Assembly: GCA_963743595.1 (NCBI GenBank)
Contig: CAVURW010000140.1
Coordinates: forward strand, 1 to 20,277
DNA: 20,277 bases
Direction: 5' to 3'
Source of the DNA: CAVURW01 sp963743595
GTDB lineage: Bacteria > Verrucomicrobiota > Verrucomicrobiia > Methylacidiphilales > UBA1321
Made by a program: the position numbers and the translations under genes. The notes under the pieces are model-generated. The model had not been told where the DNA came from. It saw nothing but the letters and a program-made list of their open reading frames with translations, and searched no databases. This document shows, piece after piece, positions 7,635 through 14,766 of this stretch. Numbering within the stretch: the stretch's first letter is position 1; every line of letters begins with the position of its first letter.

Positions 7635-10079
7635 ATGCGCAAGTCTGAGTCCTCAATTAACTGCCCCGATCACATCTGGGAGTTAAGGGCACTTGAGATC
7701 CTGGACACGCCACCTCATTCCAGTTACGACCGGCTTACCGCGACAGCGGCGCACGTTTTTGAAGTGCCGGTCGCGTTGATCGGTTTTGTGGATGTTGATC
7801 GAGTCTGGTACAAATCTTGCCACGGGATTGCGTTATCTCAGGTGGACCTTCTCCCGGGTTTCTGCCCGTCTGCGATCGAATCTTACAACGTTTACGTGGT
7901 GGAGGACGCAAGCACCGATCCTCGAACGAAGGCGCACCCGCTTGTCTGCGGTGAGTTCGGTCTACGGTTTTACGCAGCAGCGCCCATCCGTTTAACCAAC
8001 GGCGTGGCGATTGGCACGTTAAGCGTTCTTGATTATGTCCCGAGAAAACTTGAAGGCAAAAAGCTGATGGTTCTCAAGGAGATGGCGGAGGGCGTCGTCG
8101 ACTTGTTAGAGGCCCACCGCGGGAATGTAGCTCTTCAGAAAAAGGATCAGGAGTTGATGGTGTCAACTCGAGCCAAGCGCTTTACAGATCAGTTTAGCGT
8201 CAATATTCCGGTACAGGTTTCGTTTTGGAATAAGGCGCTTGTTTGTGAGTATGCCAGTGCCGCGTACGTTGATTGGTATGGCATGGAGAGCACGGGCGTC
8301 ATTGGATGTCGCTTATTTGAAATTCTGGGGGCTGAGGCCTTCGCCCATAGGCTTCCCTATGTGAACGCGGTACTGGCTGGGAAAGATCAAACGTTCGAGG
8401 CTGTGCTTATTCGAAAAGATGGTTCTGCCCGGCGCGTCCTAGTTCAGTACTTCGCCCACTTTGACGAAACTCAGAATGTAGACGGCTTTTTCGTTTCGTT
8501 CTCGGATATCACGGAATTGATTGAAACGAAGGCGGCGCTCTTTGACGTGGAGAGCAAATTCAAGTCAGCTTTTGAGAAAGCATCGATCGGCATGACCTTG
8601 GTGGAACCGCGTCCAGGTGCAACTTTCGCGAAAGTGAATCCTGCTCTGTGTCAGTTTTTAGGCTATTCAGAAGAGGAACTGTTAACGAAGACGATTTCGG
8701 ACATTTCTCATCCGGATGATGTGCAGGAAAACATGGATTATCTGGCCGATTTAGTGGCCGGTAAGATCAATGATTTTTCCATGGAGAAACGGTATCTCCA
8801 TAAAAACGGCCAGATCCTCTGGGGGCTCCTGCATGTCTCTCTGATTCGAGATGGCGCCGGAAAACCGTTGTACGGCAATGGTCAAATCGTCGATATCACC
8901 GAGCGAAAACGGTTGGAAGAGGCGTTTCGGCAATCTCAGAAAATGGAGGTGGTAGGGCGCTTGGCCGGCGGAGTGGCGCACGATTTCAATAATCTTTTAA
9001 CTGCGATGATGATGAGCCTGGAGCACTTCATTGCAGAGAACGCGCCCGCAGAGACCTCCGCCTTGCAAGAGCTCGTGGCACTTGGCAATCGCGGAGCGCA
9101 ATTGACCCGACAGCTCCTGGAATTTGCCCGGCAACAGCCCATGAAGATGGTCAAGATGGAGCTTAATTCGGAAGTCGAGCGAATGATGATTCTGTTGCGT
9201 CGGTTGATCGGGGATTCCATTACTGTTGAATTTCAGGCAGGTGCCCCGGAATATTGGATCGAGAGTGACAGCAGCATGCTCGATCAAGTCATTATGAATC
9301 TGAGTCTTAATGCGCGGGATGCGATGCCGAATGGCGGAAATCTACAAATTAAGACGGATACACTTGAGATCGAAAATCACTCCAGCACGTGGGGTGAGCG
9401 TCGGCCCGGTCGCTACATCTGCTTGTCCGTAAAAGATACGGGAAACGGCATCGACGAAAATGTTCTGCCTCGAATTTTTGAACCTTTTTTTACGACGAAG
9501 CCGACCGGTAAGGGGACCGGATTGGGTCTGGCATCCGTGTTTGGAAACGTTCAACAACACAAAGGTTGGGTGGAGGTGAAAAGCAAGATGGGTCAAGGTT
9601 CTGAGTTTCTTGTTTACTTGCCCTCGTGCTCAAGTCCAGAGGTCTTACCGTCACCAGTGGTTGCCCAGGCAGATCCTGATCCGTTTATTCCTCGGACCAC
9701 GATTCTCCTTGTCGAAGATCACGATATCCTACGTCGTGGAAGCACCCGGACTCTAGAGCAAAGTCACTTCACCGTTTTCGCCGCACAGGATGGAGAGGCG
9801 GCGCTGGAAACATGGAAGCAACACTCCCAGGACATTGACCTGCTCATAACCGACATGATGATGCCAAACGGAATTAACGGCCTGCAATTGGCTCGGTTTT
9901 TAACTCAGCAAAAGCCCTCTCTGAAGACGATTCTTGTAAGCGGTTTTAGTGAAGATATCCTCTTCCATGACTTAGCAGAGACCTCGTCCATAGTCTTTTT
10001 GCCGAAGCCCTTCGGACCGAAAGAGCTGGTCAACTTGGTTCGAGAGACACTGATTTCGGTGCGGTGCAGGGCAACCTGA
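7635..10079 (+). CDS. Hybrid sensor histidine kinase (GAF-PAS-PAS-HisKA-HATPase-REC)
   Basis: An 814-residue hybrid two-component kinase with no membrane segment, so it is probably cytoplasmic. Residues 1-170 form a GAF domain of the type that begins LRALEILDTPP and has RFYAAAPIRL and GTLSVLDYVPR. A first PAS domain follows at about 185-295 and a second at about 305-430, the latter ending VDITERKRLEEAF. The dimerisation/phosphoacceptor motif is GGVAHDFNNLLTAM, with His449 as the phosphorylated residue. The ATPase has the N box VIMNLSLNARDAMPNGG, the G1 box DTGNGID, an F box EPFFTTK and the G2 box GTGLGLA. A receiver domain begins TILLVEDHD, with the phospho-acceptor Asp740 in LLITDMMMPN and the conserved Lys in LPKPFG. 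There is no output domain, so the signal must pass on through a phosphotransfer protein or act within the protein. Start ATG 7635 immediately follows an inverted repeat and lacks a Shine-Dalgarno sequence. Its divergent neighbour is the galactosidase. The signal sensed is unknown. Confidence 0.93.
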   Translation: MRKSESSINCPDHIWELRALEILDTPPHSSYDRLTATAAHVFEVPVALIGFVDVDRVWYKSCHGIALSQVDLLPGFCPSAIESYNVYVVEDASTDPRTKAHPLVCGEFGLRFYAAAPIRLTNGVAIGTLSVLDYVPRKLEGKKLMVLKEMAEGVVDLLEAHRGNVALQKKDQELMVSTRAKRFTDQFSVNIPVQVSFWNKALVCEYASAAYVDWYGMESTGVIGCRLFEILGAEAFAHRLPYVNAVLAGKDQTFEAVLIRKDGSARRVLVQYFAHFDETQNVDGFFVSFSDITELIETKAALFDVESKFKSAFEKASIGMTLVEPRPGATFAKVNPALCQFLGYSEEELLTKTISDISHPDDVQENMDYLADLVAGKINDFSMEKRYLHKNGQILWGLLHVSLIRDGAGKPLYGNGQIVDITERKRLEEAFRQSQKMEVVGRLAGGVAHDFNNLLTAMMMSLEHFIAENAPAETSALQELVALGNRGAQLTRQLLEFARQQPMKMVKMELNSEVERMMILLRRLIGDSITVEFQAGAPEYWIESDSSMLDQVIMNLSLNARDAMPNGGNLQIKTDTLEIENHSSTWGERRPGRYICLSVKDTGNGIDENVLPRIFEPFFTTKPTGKGTGLGLASVFGNVQQHKGWVEVKSKMGQGSEFLVYLPSCSSPEVLPSPVVAQADPDPFIPRTTILLVEDHDILRRGSTRTLEQSHFTVFAAQDGEAALETWKQHSQDIDLLITDMMMPNGINGLQLARFLTQQKPSLKTILVSGFSEDILFHDLAETSSIVFLPKPFGPKELVNLVRETLISVRCRAT

Positions 10080-10140
10080 TACCGATATCTGGCTTTTTTT
10101 GTTTTCAAGTGAAAGATAACGGTTAAAGCAATTACGGCAA

Positions 10141-10656
10141 ATGATGAGATCGGTCCAGAACTGGAAAAACTCGAAGATTAACCTTTTCCATGGAACCACA
10201 GAAGATTTTGCTGCGAAGATCTATGGAGGTCGATGTCACTAAAGGCAGCCCGTACACCGATTTTAGTCGGGGCTTTTATACGACGACCTTGAGGCGTCAG
10301 GCTGAGTCTTGGGCTTGCGAGCGTTCGAAGTTGGCTAAAATTCCGTCCCCACCCGCCGTTGTTGCTATCACCGTGCCTCGTGAAGACCTTGCTCAACTGG
10401 AAACTCTTTACTTTGTACGCGGAAACTTCGACGCCGAAGATTTTTGGTCCTTTGTCTGGCATTGTCGGCAGGGAAATCTTGGACATGCTCGACATAAGGG
10501 ACAGATGATGTTGTTGTGGGCCCGGTGGCAGCATTCTGGACGCAGCGTTTGGCAATCAATGATGCGGATCAGATTAGCTTTCACACTGAGCGAGCCCAAG
10601 GCATCTTAAATGGATCAAAGCGCTCCTACCGATTAGTAAATAGATCAACGATATGA
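10141..10656 (+). pseudogene. DUF3990-family (ADP-ribosyltransferase-like) gene broken by two compensating frameshifts
   Basis: Three consecutive pieces in different frames together give one DUF3990-type protein of about 171 residues. Piece one starts at ATG 10141 (ATGATG) in frame 1 and reads INLFHGTTEDFAAKIYGG, then meets TAA at 10240. Piece two, in frame 2, continues VDVTKGSPYTDFSRGFYTT and then RRQAESWA, and on to DFWSFVWHCRQGN. Piece three returns to frame 1 from about 10504 with DDVVVGPVAAFW and DADQISFHTERAQGIL, ending at TGA 10654-10656. The family order is preserved across all three: the HGT motif, DFxxGFYTT, the VVVGPV strand and DQxSFHT. The shifts fall near 10225-10235 (one extra base or equivalent) and near 10505-10507 (one missing base), net zero. 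As I recall, DUF3990 is placed in the ADP-ribosyltransferase clan. The reaction and target are unknown. The stop overlaps the ATG of the next gene by four bases, which confirms the true C-terminal frame. Alternatives are sequencing error or programmed frameshifting. The 139-residue frame starting at 10190 is only the middle piece plus an out-of-frame tail. Confidence 0.8.
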
Positions 10657-10976
10657 ATACAACCGCTGCTTCAGCTCTTTATTGGAAGGTTGTCGGGGAT
10701 TGTTTGGTCGAGATTTTTCATAAGCCGCAGGATGAGGCTTCTCGGCTGATTGTGGAGGCGAAGGCTCGTCTGGAAGCAAGTTCGATGGCCTACCATCGGG
10801 AACCCCTGGACACAGCGGCACAGATCGTCGGTGAAGAGCCTCGATACGATGAGGTGCACTCGATTTATTCGAAGCTCCAGGCGCAATTGTATCCCATCAA
10901 GGTGCCGGCGTACAGACCCCGCGAGCGAGAAGCAATCTTGGTAGCGGAAACACCCGCCGAGCCCACGACTACTTAG
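10653..10976 (+). CDS. Small partner protein coupled to the DUF3990 gene, unknown function
   Basis: A 107-residue soluble, mostly helical protein. Its ATG overlaps the stop of the DUF3990 gene in an ATGA arrangement (10653-10656), the classic sign of translational coupling and of a two-gene operon. An N-terminal helix-rich part contains LYWKVVGDCLVEIFHK and a run of acidic and basic residues. The middle has SMAYHREPLDTAAQIVG, and the tail is proline/threonine rich. I do not recognise a named domain. It does not look like DUF3791, the family I associate with DUF3990 genes. Small coupled genes behind ADP-ribosyltransferase-like genes are often antitoxins or immunity proteins, so that role is inferred from context only. 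The frame is intact although its partner is broken. Confidence 0.65.
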   Translation: MNTTAASALYWKVVGDCLVEIFHKPQDEASRLIVEAKARLEASSMAYHREPLDTAAQIVGEEPRYDEVHSIYSKLQAQLYPIKVPAYRPREREAILVAETPAEPTTT

Positions 10977-11060
10977 CCGCCTCGGCCCCTCGCTCCGTAG
11001 CGTCATATCTTGTCCGGTCAGCCCGGCTGCTGCTCCAATTGCCCTTGGGAAGAATCGGCC

Positions 11061-11097
11061 GGGGGGTTGCTACATCGCTTACCCCCTGCAACCCCCC
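11061..11097. terminator. Strong G/C hairpin downstream of isocitrate dehydrogenase
   Basis: GGGGGGTTGC (11061-11070) and GCAACCCCCC (11088-11097) form a perfect 10-bp stem with a 17-base loop. It begins 10 bases after the isocitrate dehydrogenase stop on the minus strand and about 85 bases after the small plus-strand gene. There is no T-run after it on either strand. It could be a bidirectional 3'-end barrier, an mRNA-stabilising structure or a factor-dependent terminator rather than a classic intrinsic one. Confidence 0.5.
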
Positions 11098-11107
11098 AGC
11101 TAGCCTG

Positions 11108-13333
11108 CTAGAGCTTCGCGATGATAGCGTTCAGTGTCGCGCTTGGGCGAAGCGCTGCCGCAGCCAGGTCGGCACGAGGACGGTAGTAACCGCCGATATC
11201 GACTGGTTTGCCTTGAACGGCGAGTTGCTCAGCCACAATGGTGCTTTCGTTCGCCGTGAGCTCTTCGGCAATCGGAGTAAAGATCGCTTTCAACTCGGCG
11301 TCTTTATCCTGAGCCGCGAGAGCCTGCGCCCAATAAAGCGTCAGGTAGAAGTGGCTGCCCCGGTTATCAATGCCACCCACCGCACGCGAGGGCGACTTAT
11401 CGTTTTCCAGGAATTTACCTGTTGCCGCGTCGAGCGTTTCGGAGAGGACCTTCGCTTTTGCGCTCTTGAACATCTCGCCTAGGTGCTCGAACGAGACTGC
11501 CAGTGCCAGGAACTCGCCGAGCGAATCCCAACGCAGGTAGTTCTCCTTAACAAATTGCTCCACATGTTTCGGGGCTGACCCGCCTGCGCCTGTTTCAAAC
11601 AGACCGCCGCCATTCATTAAGGGCACAATGGAGAGCATTTTGGCGCTGGTGCCGACTTCCAGAATTGGGAAAAGATCGGTGAGATAATCGCGCAGAACGT
11701 TTCCGGTCACGGAGATCGTATCGAGACCTTGGACAATCCGCTCCAGGCTCAATTGAGTCGCCGCAGCCGGGGGCATAATCCGAATATCGAGGCCAGTCGT
11801 ATCGTGGTCTTTGAGGTAGAGCTCCACCTTCTTGATCACTTCAGCATCGTGAGCGCGCGCGGCATCGAGCCAGAACAGGGTCAGCGTTCCTGTGGCACGA
11901 GCCCGGTTCACCGCCAGCTTCACCCAATCGCGAATGGGGGCGTCTTTCGCCTGGCAAGCGCGCCAGATATCGCCTTCACTCACCTGATGCTCCAGAAGCA
12001 CAGCGCCCTCGGAATCGACGATGCGAACCACTCCTGGGCCTGTCGTTTGGAAAGTTTTATCGTGGGAACCGTACTCTTCAGCGGCCTGTGCCATCAGGCC
12101 CACATTGGCCACGCTACCCATTGTTTTAGGATCCAGCGCGCCGTTCTTTTTACAGAAATCGATCGTGGTTTGGTATATCCCGGCGTAGGAGCTGTCAGGG
12201 ATGACGGCCAGCGTGTCTTGGAGCTTGCCCTTAGTATCGTACATCTTTCCGGAACTACGAATCATCGCGGGCATTGAGGCGTCCACGATCACGTCGCTAG
12301 GAACATGGAGGTTCGTGATGCCCTTGTCTGAATTCACCATCGCAATAGCCGGTCGATCCACAAACACGGCTAGGATATCGGCCTCAATCTCAGCCTTTTT
12401 ATCGGCGGGTAATTGTTGAATTTTGGCCGTAAGATCACCGAAACCATTGTTGAAATCGACGCCGAGTTCTGTGAAGAGAGCCGCGTGTTTGGCGATCAAA
12501 TCCTTGAAGAAGACCTTTACGGCTAACCCAAACATGATGGGATCGGAGACTTTCATCATTGTTGCCTTCAGGTGCAGCGAAAAAAGAACGCCTTCGGCCT
12601 TAGCAGCCGCGACTTGCTCTTCCAGAAAGGCGACCAGCGCCTTCTTTTTCATGACCGTAGCATCGATGATTTCTCCAGCTTTGAGATCGGTCTTCTCTTT
12701 CAAGACTTTCACGGAGCCATCGGTGCCGACGAACTCGATCTTTACAGAAGTCGAGGCGGGAACTGTCACCGATTTCTCGTTAGAGAAGAAATCGTCTTTA
12801 CCCATCGTCGCCACACGAGTTTTCGAGCTGGAGGACCAAGCCCCCATGGAGTGAGGATTCTTTCTGGCGTAGTCCTTCACGGCTTTAGGAGCGCGCCGAT
12901 CGGAATTACCCTCGCGCAAAACCGGATTCACCGCGCTTCCCTTCACCTTATCGTAGCGCTTTTTGATGTCCTTATCCGTGTCCGTTTTGGGTGCTTCGGG
13001 GTAATCGGGCAGGGGATAACCTTGTTTTTGCAACTCGGCAATGGCCGCTTTTAACTGAGGCACAGACGCACTGATGTTCGGTAATTTAATGATGTTCGCC
13101 TCAGGGAGGAGGGTGAGAGCGCCCAACTCCGACAAGTCATCTGCGATACGCTGCGTCTCATTCAAAAGCTCGGGAAAATGAGCTAAAATTCGGCCCGACA
13201 ACGAAATGTCGCGAGTCTCCACATTGATTCCCGCATGCTTCGTGAAAGCTTGAACGATGGGAAGGAGCGAATAGGTGGCGAGCGCGGGGGCTTCGTCAGT
13301 GAGGGTGTAGATGATAGTCGGCTTAGTGGGCAT
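11108..13333 (-). CDS. icd: Monomeric NADP-dependent isocitrate dehydrogenase
   Basis: A 741-residue protein, the usual length for the monomeric class of isocitrate dehydrogenase (EC 1.1.1.42; Azotobacter vinelandii and Corynebacterium type). It oxidatively decarboxylates isocitrate to 2-oxoglutarate with NADP+ and a divalent metal in the TCA cycle in the cytoplasm. The isocitrate-binding segment GSAVNPVLREGNSDRRAP is present at 132-149. Its Ser133, Asn136, Arg140 and Arg146 match, one position later, the substrate residues I recall from the A. vinelandii enzyme. Other class signatures include LHLKATMMKVSDPIMFG, HVPSDVIVDASMPAMIR and GSVANVGLMAQAAEEYGSHD. The ATG at 13333 starts the conserved KPTIIYTLTDEAPALATYS N-terminus. 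No Shine-Dalgarno sequence sits close to it. A small hairpin lies in the leader. It is transcribed alone, divergent from a secreted TPR gene. Confidence 0.96.
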   Translation of the reverse strand: MPTKPTIIYTLTDEAPALATYSLLPIVQAFTKHAGINVETRDISLSGRILAHFPELLNETQRIADDLSELGALTLLPEANIIKLPNISASVPQLKAAIAELQKQGYPLPDYPEAPKTDTDKDIKKRYDKVKGSAVNPVLREGNSDRRAPKAVKDYARKNPHSMGAWSSSSKTRVATMGKDDFFSNEKSVTVPASTSVKIEFVGTDGSVKVLKEKTDLKAGEIIDATVMKKKALVAFLEEQVAAAKAEGVLFSLHLKATMMKVSDPIMFGLAVKVFFKDLIAKHAALFTELGVDFNNGFGDLTAKIQQLPADKKAEIEADILAVFVDRPAIAMVNSDKGITNLHVPSDVIVDASMPAMIRSSGKMYDTKGKLQDTLAVIPDSSYAGIYQTTIDFCKKNGALDPKTMGSVANVGLMAQAAEEYGSHDKTFQTTGPGVVRIVDSEGAVLLEHQVSEGDIWRACQAKDAPIRDWVKLAVNRARATGTLTLFWLDAARAHDAEVIKKVELYLKDHDTTGLDIRIMPPAAATQLSLERIVQGLDTISVTGNVLRDYLTDLFPILEVGTSAKMLSIVPLMNGGGLFETGAGGSAPKHVEQFVKENYLRWDSLGEFLALAVSFEHLGEMFKSAKAKVLSETLDAATGKFLENDKSPSRAVGGIDNRGSHFYLTLYWAQALAAQDKDAELKAIFTPIAEELTANESTIVAEQLAVQGKPVDIGGYYRPRADLAAAALRPSATLNAIIAKL

Positions 13334-13346
13334 GAGATTAAAGTTT

Positions 13347-13364
13347 AAGGAGTTTATTCTCCTT
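13347..13364. promoter_or_regulatory. Inverted repeat between icd and TPR gene
   Basis: AAGGAG (13347-13352) and CTCCTT (13359-13364) form a perfect 6-bp inverted repeat around TTTATT. Outer arms AAGTTT (13341-13346) and AAACTT (13374-13379) add a second dyad. The structure starts 14 bases upstream of the icd start codon, so on the icd transcript it could fold over the leader and hide its AGGAG. It could equally be a binding site for a dimeric regulator. Confidence 0.35.
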
Positions 13365-13423
13365 TCCTAGTTAAAACTTCACCTTGCGTGAAGGGTAACC
13401 AAACAGGCAGGATTCTGCCCCTG

Positions 13424-14098
13424 ATGAACCGAATCAAAGTTTGGACTGCGGTCCTATTCGTCATCTGCGGAGGAGCGGTCGCCTGGGCAGATGATTTCGA
13501 TGATGGAGTGATCGCCTGCAATAGAAAAGACTATACGGCTGCGGTGGTGGCTTTCAGCAAGGCGATTCTTGCTAACCCAGACAATGTTCCGGCCTACGTG
13601 AATCGTGGAAACGCCTACTCCTATCTAGGTGAGCTCGATAAGGCCGTAGCCGATTATAACGCGGCGCTTACAAAGAGGGCTAAGCTCTTGGGGCCTGACA
13701 CCGCGGAGGTCGCGCCGATTTATTACAACCGGGCTTACGCGTACCAGCGCGCGGGAAAGTACAAGGAGGCAATCGCGGATTACCAGACGACGATTCGCCT
13801 GGATGATACGTACCAAGACGCCCATGGAAATTATGCCTGGATCTGTGGCACGGCTCCCGCCCCAGAGGTGCATGATCAATTTAAGGCGGTCGATTTGGCC
13901 TTGATGGAGGTGAAGATTGCAGAGACCCCTTCGGCTCTGGACACGCTGGCTGCTGGGTACGCTTCCAGGAGTGACTTCGATAAAGCGGTGGAGACCGAGG
14001 AGAAGGCGCTGGAGAAAGAGACAGACGAAGCGCTTAAGAGCGACTATCGAAGCCGCCTGGAGCTCTACAAACAAAAGAAGCCGTACACCTCGAAATAA
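13424..14098 (+). CDS. Secreted TPR-repeat protein
   Basis: A 224-residue protein when started at ATG 13424. That choice puts MNRIKVWTAVLFVICGGAVAWA at the N-terminus as a signal peptide with cleavage after AWA, and places AGGA (13409-13412) 11 bases upstream. A GTG at 13388 in the same frame would push the signal peptide inward. The mature part has about three tetratricopeptide repeats: DYTAAVVAFSKAILANPDN, then AYVNRGNAYSYLGELDKAVA, then YYNRAYAYQRAGKYKEAIA. A further helical pair follows near SALDTLAAGYASRSDFDKAV. TPR arrays bind partner proteins; the partner here is unknown. It is divergent from icd and followed by a 319-base gap. Confidence 0.82.
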   Translation: MNRIKVWTAVLFVICGGAVAWADDFDDGVIACNRKDYTAAVVAFSKAILANPDNVPAYVNRGNAYSYLGELDKAVADYNAALTKRAKLLGPDTAEVAPIYYNRAYAYQRAGKYKEAIADYQTTIRLDDTYQDAHGNYAWICGTAPAPEVHDQFKAVDLALMEVKIAETPSALDTLAAGYASRSDFDKAVETEEKALEKETDEALKSDYRSRLELYKQKKPYTSK

Positions 14099-14417
14099 AC
14101 GAAGATTTAACCGATCGGGATGCGGTTTCGGGACGTGAAAAGTGTAATGTTAGCGCGTCACCACAATTGCTCTCCAGCAATTTAAGACTTAGGACGGCTT
14201 ATTGATATATATATCTATAAGACCCTTATGTAGAAAGCGTTACGCGTATTTTGAGTTCTTTTTGGCGCAAACGGGCTGTCGAAAAAGGGGCTCGCAATAT
14301 TTCTTCCCTGTAATGTTAAGAAAAGTATTGACCGAAAACGGGGTTCGGATTATTCCGGGAAAAGATAAACGTCAGTCACAACCCAACAACCAATCAAAAC
14401 AAGAAAGAAATAAACCT
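14099..14417 (+). promoter_or_regulatory. AT-rich leader/intergenic region upstream of VirB2-like gene
   Basis: There is no convincing gene in these 319 bases. An open frame from TTG 14202 runs into the downstream gene, but its sequence is basic and low in complexity and looks like untranslated leader. The region holds an AT tract (TTGATATATATATCTATAAG, 14202-14221) and a 10-base direct repeat TGTAATGTTA at 14143-14152 and 14309-14318. A possible promoter is TTGACC (14328-14333) with a 17-base spacer to TATTCC (14351-14356), a weak match. A CCGAA/TTCGG stem (14332-14336 with 14344-14348) overlaps it. The last 45 bases are purine- and A-rich with no G+C-rich structure. Confidence 0.3.
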
Positions 14418-14696
14418 ATGTTAACTCATGCAATGTTCCTCGGTACGGCCTCGACAATCACGGCCTCGTTCAGCTACGTCCTCTTCATCATCATGCTCGT
14501 CGCATTTTTGTGGGGAACGATCAAAGTCATTCAAGGTGCAGCCAACATCTCCCGCGGTGACGCAGGCGTAATGGACATCATCGGCGGCGTGCTCATCGCT
14601 GCTGCTCCTATGATCCTTTATAACGTGTTCAGCGGTTTCGGTTACACCGGTGTCAACCTCTCTCCTGACACGGTTTCTGACTTCTCCAGCCACTAA
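14418..14696 (+). CDS. Small two-span membrane protein, VirB2/TrbC pilin-like
   Basis: A 92-residue protein when started at ATG 14418. It has two hydrophobic segments: FSYVLFIIMLVAFLWGTIKV at about residues 17-36 and IIGGVLIAAAPMILYNVF at about 54-71. They are separated by a short polar loop IQGAANISRGDAGVMD. Size, two membrane spans, a short polar loop and a glycine/alanine-rich second span resemble VirB2/TrbC major pilins of type IV secretion systems. I see no cleavable signal peptide and no other secretion genes in the window, so the match is only structural. It sits alone, with a long leader before it and a strong terminator 20 bases after it, the layout of an abundantly expressed single-gene unit. 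A small membrane protein of unknown function is the alternative. Confidence 0.65.
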   Translation: MLTHAMFLGTASTITASFSYVLFIIMLVAFLWGTIKVIQGAANISRGDAGVMDIIGGVLIAAAPMILYNVFSGFGYTGVNLSPDTVSDFSSH

Positions 14697-14716
14697 AGTA
14701 CAGCTGGCAGAACTCC

Positions 14717-14750
14717 AAAAACTCGCAGCTCTATCGGGCTGCGAGTTTTT
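14717..14750 (+). terminator. Intrinsic terminator after the pilin-like gene
   Basis: CTCGCAGC (14722-14729) pairs perfectly with GCTGCGAG (14738-14745) around an 8-base loop. The stem extends by AAAAA (14717-14721) against TTTTT (14746-14750), and more T residues follow. This is a classic rho-independent terminator for the plus-strand gene ending at 14696. The A-run makes it also usable for the minus-strand ATP-grasp gene that ends at 14767. Confidence 0.9.
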
Positions 14751-14766
14751 GTTTTTTACGGGTGTA

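Noticed and set aside
10091..10105. Intrinsic terminator after the sensor kinase
   Set aside because: There is a run of seven T residues (10094-10100), but the sequence before it forms only a tiny imperfect dyad (CCGATATCTGG), too weak to call a terminator stem.
10190..10609. Single intact 139-residue gene
   Set aside because: It is the middle part of the frameshifted DUF3990 gene. Its first 12 residues or so and its last 35 are out of frame with the family sequence, which continues in frame 1 on both sides.
12423..13054. Plus-strand open frames of 143 and 160 residues
   Set aside because: Both are fully antisense to the well-conserved isocitrate dehydrogenase and show no domain features.
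14202..14417. N-terminal extension of the VirB2-like protein
   Set aside because: The extension starts at TTG, is basic and unlike a protein domain, and ATG 14418 gives the expected compact two-span protein.
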